DNA from: Bacteroidales bacterium
Lineage (GTDB): Bacteria > Bacteroidota > Bacteroidia > Bacteroidales > F082
Reading direction: 5' to 3'
DNA: 64,000 bases
NCBI GenBank assembly: GCA_028704385.1
Contig: JAQVLA010000002.1
Location: forward strand, 62,001 to 126,000
Below are positions 45,479 to 54,657 of this stretch, piece after piece. How positions within the stretch are numbered: position 1 is the stretch's first letter; the number at the start of each line of letters is the position of its first letter. The notes below the pieces were generated by a model that was not told the DNA's origin, did no database searches, and saw only the letters and a program-made list of their open reading frames with translations. The position numbers and the translations under genes were made by a program.

Positions 45479-46258
45479 TTAGTTTTTAGTTTGTGAAAAT
45501 ATCCACCGTAGCAGATCCGGCTCCGCAAAAGCATTATCCCAGGCATTGTGGCCGGTTTCAGGATAAACAGTATATTTCACCTGCATGCCTTTATTGCGCA
45601 TTTTGTTGACCATCCTTTCGCTATAGGCAGGACTAACAATCTTATCTGCAGCACCATGAAAAACCCAAGGTTTTATTTTCGGATCAAATAATTCTACTAT
45701 TTCCGGATTACCACCTCCGCAGATGGGAAATGCAGCTGCAAACATTTTTGGCCTTCTGCTCAACGATTCAAAAGTTCCCATCCCACCCATCGAAAGGCCG
45801 CCAATATATATTCGGCTTTGATCAACAAAGGGCAATTGACTCAATGAATCGAGTAAGCCAAGCAACAAATTCATGGCAGGTGTGGGAGTACTGTCAGGAA
45901 AAAAAGTGAAGGAAAGGGAATCATTTTCATGTACAATACGCTCAACGCGAGCCCAATAATCATCTTTAGGACATTGGGGAAAAACAATCATTCCTTCGAT
46001 TTTCTTGTTTAGGATGGCATCAAAAAACAAAGCTCCTCCGTGCGTTAATTGAAGCTGATTATCATTGCCTCGCTCCCCTGAACCATGTAAGAAAATGAGC
46101 AGAGGTAATTTATTATTTTCGGGCTCAATATCTGATCGAATAGATTGGTAGGGTAAACTATCATTATCTATCATATAATATGCAGCTTGCCACGATTGTC
46201 CAAGGCTGAAAGGTATTAAAGAGATTGAGAGTAAAACTGTTATTAACCACTTGATCAT
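45479..46258 (-). CDS. exported alpha/beta hydrolase (dienelactone hydrolase/esterase-like)
   Basis: 259 residues with a signal peptide (to about SLGQ, residue 21). The alpha/beta-hydrolase fold shows the oxyanion block LHGSGERGNDNQ, nucleophile Ser156 in GLSMGG, and a His in PETGHNAWDNAF. This layout fits the PHB-depolymerase/feruloyl-esterase group often called prolyl oligopeptidase family. As last gene of the polysaccharide operon, seven bases after the GH3 gene, it may remove acyl groups from the glycan; that is inference. Converges with the ATP-grasp gene, 10 bases apart. Confidence 0.83.
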   Translation of the reverse strand: MIKWLITVLLSISLIPFSLGQSWQAAYYMIDNDSLPYQSIRSDIEPENNKLPLLIFLHGSGERGNDNQLQLTHGGALFFDAILNKKIEGMIVFPQCPKDDYWARVERIVHENDSLSFTFFPDSTPTPAMNLLLGLLDSLSQLPFVDQSRIYIGGLSMGGMGTFESLSRRPKMFAAAFPICGGGNPEIVELFDPKIKPWVFHGAADKIVSPAYSERMVNKMRNKGMQVKYTVYPETGHNAWDNAFAEPDLLRWIFSQTKN

Positions 46259-46265
46259 GAGCGAT

Positions 46266-48491
46266 CTACTTTAAATCAAAGCCTGTTTCCAGACTTGCAT
46301 TGGAATTTCCACCCACAAAAATGCTGAATTTCCCTGGTTCTGTTATGTATTTTTTTCCGGAAACATAAAAACCAAGTTGATTTGGGTGTAATCTAAATTT
46401 AATTATTTTGGAGCTACCTGGTTCCAGCCATATACGATCGAAGGCTTTCAATTCCCTGACAGGTCGGGTCATCGAAGCGACAGGATCTCTTACATAAAGC
46501 TGAACGATTTCTTCGCCGGCCACTCTCCCTGTATTACTTACTTCTACGCTAACTTGGATGGAATCATTCATTTTATAGGATTGTTGTGAGAGTGTTAGTT
46601 TGTCGTAGTGAAAACTGGTATAACTCAGTCCAAATCCAAATGGATAAAGTGGTTCGTTTGAAACATCGAGGTATTTTGATGTGTATTTGTTGTTTTCATC
46701 AAACGGGCGTCCGGTGTTTTTCATGCTGTAATAGATCGGTATTTGCCCAACATTTCTGGGGAAAGTAACCGGAAGTTTTGCCGAAGGATTATAATCGCCT
46801 GAAAGAATATCAGCAAGGGCATTTCCTGATTGTGTACCCAAAAACCAGGCCTGTATCAGGGCAGGGCTGTTTTCGGCTAACCAATTGATTGTAAGAGGCC
46901 TTCCACTCATGATAACGGATGCAACCGGTTTTCCGGTTTCGATAATCAATTCGGCAAGTTCTTGTTGTACACCCGGAAGCGAGAGCTCTGAGCGACTTGC
47001 TGCTTCGCCCGACATCCAATAGGCTTCTCCTAATGCAAGGATCACAAAATCTGCTTGTTTGGCAGCTTTTTCGGCTGCCCGAAAACCAGATTTGTCGTTG
47101 CCTTCAATGCTACAGCCTTCTTCAACAATAATTTTAGTATCCGGGAAACGTGATTTCAATCCCTGTGCAAGACTCACAGCCTTTGTCCAGTCGCCTGCTG
47201 CTGACCAGCTGCCAAACAAATCGCGCTGATTGCTTCCCATCGGGCCAATCAAGGCAATAGTTTTTACTTCGTTTGAAATCGGAAGCGTGTTTTTCTCATT
47301 TCGAAGAAGCACTATTGATTTTCGGGCCATATCACGAGCCGCTTCCAGTTGGTCGGGGCGCATGATATTATTTTTTTCGCGCTCCTTGTAGCTGTATCTG
47401 TAAGGATCATCAAAAAGTCCCAACTCAAATTTTATTTTCAGGATTCTACTAACTGCTTGATCTATAATTGTTTCCTGAATTCGTTTTTCGGATACCAGCT
47501 TGGTCAGCGATTGTTGAAAAATTCCAGCCTGCATATCCATATCCACACCGGCTTTAAGCGAAAGTTCAGCTGCATGAGCCGTATCAGCGGCCACGCCATG
47601 ATACAGTAATTCCATGATGGAGGTATAATCAGTAACCACAAAACCCTCAAAGCCCCACTCATCACGGAGCAGTTCGGTTAGCAGGAAATGATTTGAAGTG
47701 GCTGGCACTCCATTTAGGTCATTAAAAGACGTCATAGCTGTTGCTGCACCAGCTTCCACAGCAGCTTTATATGGTGGCAAATAAACTTCTCTTAGCATGA
47801 GTTCCGACATATCAACTGAATGATAATCGCGGCCGGCTTGTGATGCTCCATAGGCTGCAAAATGTTTGACACAGGCGGCAAGTGTATTTAAATCTGCTAA
47901 ATCATCACCCTGAAAACCTTTTACCCTGGCTGCAGCAATCAAGGCACCCAGATAGGGATCTTCGCCAGCTCCTTCCACTATACGGCCCCATCTGGGATCT
48001 CTGGCAATATCTGCCATTGGTGCAAACGTCCAATGCAGGCCTTCAGCCGAAGCTTCTTCGGCTGCAACCCTGGCCGAATTTTCAATGGCTTCAAGATTCC
48101 AGCTGGCTGCTTCTGCCAAAGGTACCGGGAAAATGGTTCGGTGGCCATGGATCACATCATAGCCAAAAAGCAGTGGAATGCGCAGTCGGCTGTTGTTAAC
48201 GGCCATTTCCTGCAAACGGCGTGTATAATCAGCTCCATAGGCATTAAAGATAGCTCCAACCTTACCCTGCTTGATATCGCTCTCATATTCTTTTCGGATG
48301 AAAGCACCAGTTTGATCCATATCGCTTGTGTATAAGGTGAGTTGGCCGATTTTTTCTTCAAGCGTCATAAGGTCAATCAACGAGTCAATTTTTTGAGCAA
48401 CTTCATCCTGATCATTTCCGTTTGGTTGTTGACACATGGTGAAAGTCAGCAATAGTACAAGACTTATTAAAAGAAAAGTTAACTGTTTCAT
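46266..48491 (-). CDS. bglX: GH3 beta-glucosidase (BglX-like)
   Basis: 741 residues with an N-terminal signal peptide ending TFTMC, a weak lipobox, so periplasmic or outer-membrane lipoprotein. GH3 N-terminal barrel with KHFAAYG, the nucleophile Asp288 in FVVTDYTSI, the C-terminal alpha/beta domain (LLRNEKNTLPI, IGPMG), and a fibronectin III-like tail (about 640-740). It releases glucose from the non-reducing end of beta-gluco-oligosaccharides. In a locus with PF10091 hydrolases it resembles the Bacteroides enzyme reported to prefer beta-1,2 oligomers; linkage cannot be read from sequence. Ten bases after the upstream hydrolase gene. Confidence 0.92.
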   Translation of the reverse strand: MKQLTFLLISLVLLLTFTMCQQPNGNDQDEVAQKIDSLIDLMTLEEKIGQLTLYTSDMDQTGAFIRKEYESDIKQGKVGAIFNAYGADYTRRLQEMAVNNSRLRIPLLFGYDVIHGHRTIFPVPLAEAASWNLEAIENSARVAAEEASAEGLHWTFAPMADIARDPRWGRIVEGAGEDPYLGALIAAARVKGFQGDDLADLNTLAACVKHFAAYGASQAGRDYHSVDMSELMLREVYLPPYKAAVEAGAATAMTSFNDLNGVPATSNHFLLTELLRDEWGFEGFVVTDYTSIMELLYHGVAADTAHAAELSLKAGVDMDMQAGIFQQSLTKLVSEKRIQETIIDQAVSRILKIKFELGLFDDPYRYSYKEREKNNIMRPDQLEAARDMARKSIVLLRNEKNTLPISNEVKTIALIGPMGSNQRDLFGSWSAAGDWTKAVSLAQGLKSRFPDTKIIVEEGCSIEGNDKSGFRAAEKAAKQADFVILALGEAYWMSGEAASRSELSLPGVQQELAELIIETGKPVASVIMSGRPLTINWLAENSPALIQAWFLGTQSGNALADILSGDYNPSAKLPVTFPRNVGQIPIYYSMKNTGRPFDENNKYTSKYLDVSNEPLYPFGFGLSYTSFHYDKLTLSQQSYKMNDSIQVSVEVSNTGRVAGEEIVQLYVRDPVASMTRPVRELKAFDRIWLEPGSSKIIKFRLHPNQLGFYVSGKKYITEPGKFSIFVGGNSNASLETGFDLK

Positions 48492-48501
48492 AGTAAATGA
48501 G

Positions 48502-50490
48502 TTACTTTTTTTGTTGAGAGAAATTTAATTTGTCCAGGGCTGTTTGTATTTCAGGAGCTGACATGAATAAATCCCAAATTAATCCGCTTCTGTGATTTTC
48601 GATCATAATGATGATAGGGCCTTGATCAATGGCGAGATAAGCATCTGACCACCAACCTTCTTCCGGATTGAAAGCGTCATAAAACCCGTACTCGCCCCAA
48701 AGATTATCACCAAGGATGTAGTAAAAATGATTAAGTGCTTCAATGGATTGCTCAGGCGTATAAGGCATTGAAGATAAGGCTGCTGTAGGACTGATTGTGC
48801 CATTATCCCTTGTTGGCTCATGCACACCATAACCTCCCGGCTCGTCACTTGCTGTGAGTCCCCAACATGCATTACTATAGCCTGTTTTGTTGTGAGGATT
48901 TTTGATGCAGTGTTGACGGTTGATTAACGTATGATTTTGGTTTTGAGTCAGGTAGTCAGCATAGCTGTCGCTCAACCCATTTGGATTGAGGCCTAAAAAT
49001 GAATAATGTGCGAAAAACAACGGCCCTCCGTAAGCAAATCCAAGTGGAAGATTAATATCGAAATAATCATTTCCATTGATAATGCCACCTGATTGTGCCC
49101 ATCCCTGATGGTAAACTTCGGCCTCAATCGGATAGGTGGTGGAACTGGCAGCCATGATATAGGTTATTAGTGCTTCATTGTAGCCTCTTACCTGCATATT
49201 CATGGCCCAGCCATTATTTGGCGACCAATGCCAATAGAGGACATTTTGATTATCACGTGTGTACCAATTCCATTCTATCGTATTAAGCAGGTTATTGATG
49301 AGGTTAACTAAAGCCAGTTCTGTATTGTTTTCTGGTCTTAGGTATTGACGTACAGTAAGTAATCCGGCAGCCAAAAATGAGGTTTCTACCAAATCGCCTC
49401 CGTCATCCTGACTACTGAAAGCAATGGTTCGGCCTGTGCTGCCATTCATCCAATGAGGCCAAACACCGTGAAAACGGTCGGCATCAGCCAGAAAATTTGT
49501 GATGGTCGAGAGCCGTTCAATTCCTTCTGAGCGGCTGATGAAACCCCTTTCAATGCCAACCAGTAAAACCATCAGGCCAAATCCGCTTCCCCCGGTCGTT
49601 ACTGTCTCGCCTGAGTTGAGGCGTTCGCGGGCGAGTCCGCTTACTGGATGTGCATGATCCCAGAAGTAGCGAAATGTTTTTTCCTGAACCAAATTGAGCA
49701 AAGTTTCTTCACTGAGGTTTGGAAATTTCAAGCGGGGATCAAGGCCTGTTGTGAAATGTTTGTCAAAACCTTCAAAATCAAAACCTTCGGCTGAGTTCAA
49801 AGATGCGGTGATAACAAATATATATTGTTGATAATAAGATAGTTCGGTTGAGTTGGTAATTACAATCTTTTTATTGTCTTCGTAAAATGAGAAATGAAGT
49901 GGATGCGGAGGGATGGTTTTAATGGAGGCTGCAATATTGTTGGTGTCAACGGCTTCATTGAAGTGGAGTTCAATGAAAAGACTATCATAAGGAATATTTT
50001 TAATTTTTTGTGAAGTATTGAGTGGTAAGCCATTAATTTCAGCAGAAGTAAGAAGTAGCTTTCCTTGTTCAGTTTCAAAGTGCATGATTAATCCGGGAAA
50101 AACTTCTGAAGTTATGCTTTTGAGTTCGTTGCTGATTTCGAGGGTGTAAGAGGTATTCCAGGCAAGTATTGCATTGGGCTTCAAGGCAACAGTTGTTGCA
50201 TTGTTCAGAAATTCAAAGCTATAGGTAATTACAAAATTGTTTTCATTGTTTTTTAGCTGGACAGCCTTTCTAATTGTTGTGCTGTCAAGCGAGGTGCTAA
50301 ACCTTAGATAAAAGATGCTGTTAACGGGTACGTCTTTATTCACGCCATCCAATCGCAATGATGCTTCATCTGTTTTTATTTCGATGAGTTGTAGCAGAGG
50401 TGGAGTTTCAGGTTTGTTACTGTTTTTCTTACAACCCAGCAAAAAAACAAGAATTAAAAAAAGAAGTATGTACCTGGTATTATCTATCAT
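48502..50490 (-). CDS. PF10091 (glycoamylase/GH144-like) lipoprotein with N-terminal Ig-like domains
   Basis: 662 residues. Lipobox LLGC near residue 20; residues about 35-245 form two bacterial Ig-like (SbsA/Big_5) domains; residues about 260-655 are the PF10091 (alpha/alpha)6 domain, with RYFWDHAHPVSGLARER, GGSGFGLM, GWAMNMQVRGYNEAL, ASDEPGGYGVHEPTRDNGTISPTAA and WWSDAYLAIDQGPIIIMIENHRSG. CAZy family GH144 (endo-beta-1,2-glucanase) belongs to this Pfam family. As a lipoprotein it is probably on the surface and cuts the polymer first. A second, non-lipoprotein member is at 57721-59163. It lies after the intercistronic hairpin. Confidence 0.9.
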   Translation of the reverse strand: MIDNTRYILLFLILVFLLGCKKNSNKPETPPLLQLIEIKTDEASLRLDGVNKDVPVNSIFYLRFSTSLDSTTIRKAVQLKNNENNFVITYSFEFLNNATTVALKPNAILAWNTSYTLEISNELKSITSEVFPGLIMHFETEQGKLLLTSAEINGLPLNTSQKIKNIPYDSLFIELHFNEAVDTNNIAASIKTIPPHPLHFSFYEDNKKIVITNSTELSYYQQYIFVITASLNSAEGFDFEGFDKHFTTGLDPRLKFPNLSEETLLNLVQEKTFRYFWDHAHPVSGLARERLNSGETVTTGGSGFGLMVLLVGIERGFISRSEGIERLSTITNFLADADRFHGVWPHWMNGSTGRTIAFSSQDDGGDLVETSFLAAGLLTVRQYLRPENNTELALVNLINNLLNTIEWNWYTRDNQNVLYWHWSPNNGWAMNMQVRGYNEALITYIMAASSTTYPIEAEVYHQGWAQSGGIINGNDYFDINLPLGFAYGGPLFFAHYSFLGLNPNGLSDSYADYLTQNQNHTLINRQHCIKNPHNKTGYSNACWGLTASDEPGGYGVHEPTRDNGTISPTAALSSMPYTPEQSIEALNHFYYILGDNLWGEYGFYDAFNPEEGWWSDAYLAIDQGPIIIMIENHRSGLIWDLFMSAPEIQTALDKLNFSQQKK

Positions 50491-50512
50491 GAAATTAGAG
50501 GATTAATTAAAA

Positions 50513-50570
50513 TGCTGCCTTTGAAGTTGCCTGCATTCGGGTTATCTTTTCATTTACTTCAAAGGCAGCA
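50513..50570 (-). terminator. intercistronic hairpin inside the polysaccharide operon
   Basis: Perfect 15-bp inverted repeat TGCTGCCTTTGAAGT/ACTTCAAAGGCAGCA around a 28-base loop, 25 bases after the LamG lipoprotein stop and before the next hydrolase gene. On the minus strand the stem is followed by TTTTAATTAAT, a weak T tract. It could be a leaky terminator or an mRNA-stabilising structure that keeps binding-protein message above enzyme message. Confidence 0.7.
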
Positions 50571-50595
50571 ATCACTCACTAATCAAAAACTATCA

Positions 50596-51849
50596 TTATG
50601 GTTTTTCTGATTCATACATCAGCCTGACTTCGTTTGCTGTAATAGGTTTGTGGAAGATTTTGATATCATCCAGCTGACCTTTGAAATGATTTGCATCGGG
50701 GAAATCATAACCACCCCATGGTTCACTGTCCCACATGGTACCTGCCCGTGATTGAATAAATCCAAATGCAAGGTCATTAACGACATCAGGTTCCTGACCA
50801 GCATATTTCAGGCCAACAGCAGTACGTTTGAGGTCTTCTTCCGGCCATAAATTAAAGTCGAAGCTTTTCATTTTTTCACCATTGTAATAAAGTGTTCCTT
50901 TTTTGGCAGTGGCATCATAAACATAAGTTACATGAAGCCAATTATCTTTAAGCAAAGCAATCATCTCATCAATTGTAATGCTTTTGGCAAAATCCCATCC
51001 CTGCCATCCGCCATTGGAGGCATCTGTTGCTTCGGCCGGAAACCACATATCTTCAGCAGCTGTTGTGCCATCTCCCATTTCGTATTGAATGGCAAATTTG
51101 GCACCGTCATATCCGCCAAAGATTTCAAACTGAAGTCCGTAAAAAGCACCTAATCCCATAACGAAATGTCCGTGGGTGATATCAGCAGAATTTGTTTTAA
51201 CCCAGAAACTGATAGTGAAATCATGGGTGTTGATCAGCTGATCGCCATTCGGAATTTCGATGATACTTGTGGTGCCATTAAAGTTTGCTGCTTTTCCGGC
51301 ATCGGCATTTCGGCTTGCGATATAGGCAATGTCAACTATTCCGTTGGCTGAGGGATTGAAATTGCCTACTACATCATTGGCATTGTCCTCAAAAGTCCAG
51401 TGCGCAACAAGGCCAGCCGGAGAAAAGGTTCCTAAAGTTGTAAAGGTTCTGCTAACGGCTGCAAGAGCTTTAGCATCTGTTGATTTGATTCCGGCAGTAA
51501 GTTCCAATTTATATAATGTGCCATTTCCCAATGTACCTTCGGGTGTAATGGTGATGGTATTGGCACTTACACTGATAGTTACAGGGATATTTGTGTTATC
51601 ATAATCCTGTGTAAGGATGATGTTTGCAGCTGTTGCTGTTGCAGCATCAATATCAGTATTAAAGGTGGCTTTGATAACCGGATCAACTGGTACATTTGAT
51701 GGTGATATTGCGCTGTTCAGGTCAATATCACCGGCAGTCAGAGCTGTTAATGCAAGATCTACGGGATCATCATCTTTTTTACAGCTGTTCAGGACTATTG
51801 AAGCTGAAGAGAGTAATAATAGAAAGATAATTAAAAACTGTTTTTTCAT
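50596..51849 (-). CDS. surface lipoprotein with Ig-like and LamG/concanavalin-like domains
   Basis: 417 residues. Lipobox LNSC followed by KKDDDP, an acidic stretch like the surface-export signals of Bacteroidota lipoproteins. Residues about 35-140 are an Ig-like Big_5 domain (PSNVPVDPVIKATFNTDI); residues about 150-417 are a LamG/concanavalin-type jelly roll (LVAHWTFEDNANDVVGN, HDFTISFWVKT, GQLDDIKIFHKPITANEV). In SusCD loci such proteins take the SusE/SusF place and hold glycan at the surface. 18 bases after the type IX-sorted protein gene. Confidence 0.85.
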   Translation of the reverse strand: MKKQFLIIFLLLLSSASIVLNSCKKDDDPVDLALTALTAGDIDLNSAISPSNVPVDPVIKATFNTDIDAATATAANIILTQDYDNTNIPVTISVSANTITITPEGTLGNGTLYKLELTAGIKSTDAKALAAVSRTFTTLGTFSPAGLVAHWTFEDNANDVVGNFNPSANGIVDIAYIASRNADAGKAANFNGTTSIIEIPNGDQLINTHDFTISFWVKTNSADITHGHFVMGLGAFYGLQFEIFGGYDGAKFAIQYEMGDGTTAAEDMWFPAEATDASNGGWQGWDFAKSITIDEMIALLKDNWLHVTYVYDATAKKGTLYYNGEKMKSFDFNLWPEEDLKRTAVGLKYAGQEPDVVNDLAFGFIQSRAGTMWDSEPWGGYDFPDANHFKGQLDDIKIFHKPITANEVRLMYESEKP

Positions 51850-51867
51850 AGTAAAAGTTGTTAAAGG

Positions 51868-53136
51868 TTAATGATTAATTTTATGTGTATAAGAATTGTT
51901 TAAAGTATTCACTTTCAATAAATAAACACCTCGACTTAATGGTGTAACATCAATTTTTGCTTCTTTCGCGTTCGCATTTTTTTGAATCACTAATCTCCCG
52001 CTCAGGTCATATATTGCTATCTCACTGATAGTTTCATTCAATTGAATATTTAAGATATCCTGGGCAGGATTTGGAAATACTTTCAAGCGCGTAATGGCAT
52101 CTAATTCTGAAGTAGCAGTCAATGGTTCATTCATTAGCCTGATGTCGTCAAAATAAATGTCTATATCTTCTGTTAGCGTAAGCGGATCCTCAAAATCAGG
52201 CATAAACGATATTACACTCCAAAGGCCTGTGAGTTCAGTGAAATCAAATACGATTTCTTCCCATCCATTGGTTACTTCTTGTGGATTCATGCTAAAAATT
52301 TCGAGATTGGCAGAAGGGCCACCTTCCATTTTGAACTTGATGGGGCTAAGTCTTGGTTTCCATACTTTTACGTAAACGTATTTGTTTTCAGTAAGGTCTG
52401 CCTGTTCTGGTAAGGCTGACCAAAATCCACCCCATGGCACGCCATTCATGCTGCGATTAAACTTCACCACGTAAGCACTTGGATTTATGTCGTCAATGTC
52501 AGGATTGTCAACAACTTCCATGTAGCTGTTGTCGGTTTCGCCGCCAAGCATCACATTGAGCGGAATATGATCAAAATCCTCAATTACATAATCTGCCTCG
52601 CTTCCGGGTGTCGGATCGTTGTTCACCATGATGTAATCGAAATATATTTCGATATCTTCGGTCAGCGTGAGGGGGTCTTCAAAATCAGGCATAAAGGCAA
52701 TTACATTCCAAAGCCCTGTTTTTTCGGAAAAATCGAAAACGATGTCTTCCCATTCATTTACAATTGTTTGTGGGTTCATGCTGGCAATTTCAAGGTTGCC
52801 ACTTGGGCCACCTTCTACTTTAAATTTCAACGGACTGATGCGCGTTTTCATCACTCTTACGTGTACATATTTGTTTTCAGTCAAATCAAGCAGCTCCGGA
52901 AGAGCCGACCAAAAACCTCCCCATGGCACACCATTCATGCTGCGGTGGTATTTCACTACATGTGAGCTGGGATTAGTGGTACCTTCGGGGGTTGGAACAA
53001 CCGTCATGGTGCTGTTGTCGTTGTCGCCACCAAGCATAAGGTTTAGCGGTATGTGCTCAAAATCTTCAATCATTTGAGCATGAACAAAAGCAGTGCTCAT
53101 AAGCACAGCCAGAATTAAAATGGTAAAGTGTTTCAT
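51868..53136 (-). CDS. type IX-secreted protein with two tandem carbohydrate-binding-like modules
   Basis: 422 residues: signal peptide (to about VHAQ, residue 20), two copies of a roughly 165-residue beta-sandwich-like domain, and a type A type IX sorting domain at about 345-422 (KVFPNPAQDILNIQL, then ISEIAIYDLSGR). The copies share EDF(E/D)HIPLN(L/V)MLGG, RSMNGVPWGGFWSALPE, MPDFEDPLTLTEDI and EIYFD/DIYFDD. There is no catalytic signature I recognise; a surface glycan-binding role is inferred from the place between susD and the LamG lipoprotein. Confidence 0.82.
   Translation of the reverse strand: MKHFTILILAVLMSTAFVHAQMIEDFEHIPLNLMLGGDNDNSTMTVVPTPEGTTNPSSHVVKYHRSMNGVPWGGFWSALPELLDLTENKYVHVRVMKTRISPLKFKVEGGPSGNLEIASMNPQTIVNEWEDIVFDFSEKTGLWNVIAFMPDFEDPLTLTEDIEIYFDYIMVNNDPTPGSEADYVIEDFDHIPLNVMLGGETDNSYMEVVDNPDIDDINPSAYVVKFNRSMNGVPWGGFWSALPEQADLTENKYVYVKVWKPRLSPIKFKMEGGPSANLEIFSMNPQEVTNGWEEIVFDFTELTGLWSVISFMPDFEDPLTLTEDIDIYFDDIRLMNEPLTATSELDAITRLKVFPNPAQDILNIQLNETISEIAIYDLSGRLVIQKNANAKEAKIDVTPLSRGVYLLKVNTLNNSYTHKINH
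52110..53075 (-). repeat. two tandem in-frame copies of a glycan-binding-like domain
   Basis: Two adjacent segments of about 490 bases encode domains that are mostly identical over blocks such as MNGVPWGGFWSALPE and FMPDFEDPLTLTEDI. They differ at many third positions and some residues, so the duplication is genuine and not recent. Confidence 0.8.
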
Positions 53137-53163
53137 GATACTAAAATTTTAAGATTAAGTGAA

Positions 53164-54645
53164 TTAAGGCCAATTTGGGTTTTGAGTTAGAACTCCCTGA
53201 GAAATATCTATTTCGTTTTGTGGAATAGGCAATAGTTCATGTTTCCCGGTTATAAATCCGTGAGGGCCAAGAAACTGGGCGGCATAACCAGTCCGAACTA
53301 AATCCCAGAAACGATGCCCTTCGAGGGCTAATTCGTGACGTCGTTCGCGTAAAATTATTTCGCGAAGGGTGGTTTGATTGGTTTCGCTAATATCCGGAAG
53401 AATTGCCGGATTTCCTTGCCGGGCTCTGGCTCTTACCCTGTTGAGGTGAACAAGTGCCTCGCCTGGTTTTTCGTTTTCGTTCAATGCTTCTGCAGCCATA
53501 AGCAGGACATCGGCAAAGCGTATCAAACGGCGGTTATGGCCAAATTGGGTGTCGGTACTCGTACCCGGAATCCAAACTTTCTGATTGTAGCACTCCACTT
53601 CTATCAGATTACCGTCTTCATCATAGGTTTCATCGGGTGTAGTTCCGTCTCCCAGAATTAGTATGCCATCAATTTCTTCGCCCAGGTCAATAATCGTGAG
53701 GTCTTTTCTGGGATCACCCTCTTCGAATGAATATCGGAGATCTAGTGATGGGCGATTAAAACCCCATCCTCTGTTAGGTGTGCCCCGAACACCTTGCGTG
53801 TTAGCGTATTGATCACCAAGTGCGGATTCGATTTCCATGGCGCCTATCTCAAAAACAGATTCCAGGCCATGTTCGCCATTTTTGCCATTGGCATCGGAAA
53901 AGTTTGATTCCAAATCGTACTGTCCTGATTGTATGACTTCTAACGCAAATTTTTCAGCATTAGCAAAATCTTTTTTAAAGAGGTACATTTTGGCCAACAG
54001 GGCTTTAGCAGCGCCTTGGGTTGCCCTACCCAGATCGTTTGCTCCGTAACTACCTTTTGTAGGAAGGTTTTCTGATGCAAAAACCAAATCTTCTTCAATC
54101 AGGAGGTACACCTCATCAACTGTTGCACGTGGAATTTTTAATTCAGGATCTGTTGATTTTACAATTGGAACGCCTCCCCATGCTCTCACCAGATCAAAAT
54201 AATAAAGTCCCCGCAAAAATCGGGCTTCAGCGATGTAGCGTGTTTGCTGCTGTTCGTCCATATTGATTTCGGGAACTTTTTCAATAACAACATTGGCACG
54301 CTTGATCCCCTGATAGAGTGCTGCCCACCAACGATCAAGTCCGTCCTGTGTTGTATTGATTGTGAAGGTGTTATATGGCCCAACTGTATTTAAAGCATCG
54401 TTGGGATTGCTGCCTTTACGGGCATCATCCGACATGATATCCAGAATCGGGAATCCACCTGAGTGATAATGCCAGTTTCTTAAGGTGGTGTAAACGGCAT
54501 TAGTAGCTAAAAGAGCATCTGAGGAAGTGGTGGGGAAAACTTCCTGTGTAAGATCTCCCTGTGGGTTTACTTCCAGGAATTTTTCGCAGGAACTTAAACC
54601 TAACAGTGTGATGATCAGTATGGTTATTAATGTATTACTTTTCAT
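53164..54645 (-). CDS. SusD/RagB-type nutrient-binding outer-membrane lipoprotein
   Basis: 493 residues. Lipobox LSSC, then EKFLEVNPQGDLTQEV, the classic SusD start, TPR-type helices (YIAEARFLRGLYYFDLVRAWGGVPIV), and the C-terminal RRHELALEGHRFWDLVRTG motif. It caps the SusC channel and binds oligosaccharide at the surface. 12 bases downstream of susC. Confidence 0.95.
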   Translation of the reverse strand: MKSNTLITILIITLLGLSSCEKFLEVNPQGDLTQEVFPTTSSDALLATNAVYTTLRNWHYHSGGFPILDIMSDDARKGSNPNDALNTVGPYNTFTINTTQDGLDRWWAALYQGIKRANVVIEKVPEINMDEQQQTRYIAEARFLRGLYYFDLVRAWGGVPIVKSTDPELKIPRATVDEVYLLIEEDLVFASENLPTKGSYGANDLGRATQGAAKALLAKMYLFKKDFANAEKFALEVIQSGQYDLESNFSDANGKNGEHGLESVFEIGAMEIESALGDQYANTQGVRGTPNRGWGFNRPSLDLRYSFEEGDPRKDLTIIDLGEEIDGILILGDGTTPDETYDEDGNLIEVECYNQKVWIPGTSTDTQFGHNRRLIRFADVLLMAAEALNENEKPGEALVHLNRVRARARQGNPAILPDISETNQTTLREIILRERRHELALEGHRFWDLVRTGYAAQFLGPHGFITGKHELLPIPQNEIDISQGVLTQNPNWP

Positions 54646-54657
54646 GAGTCAGATCTT

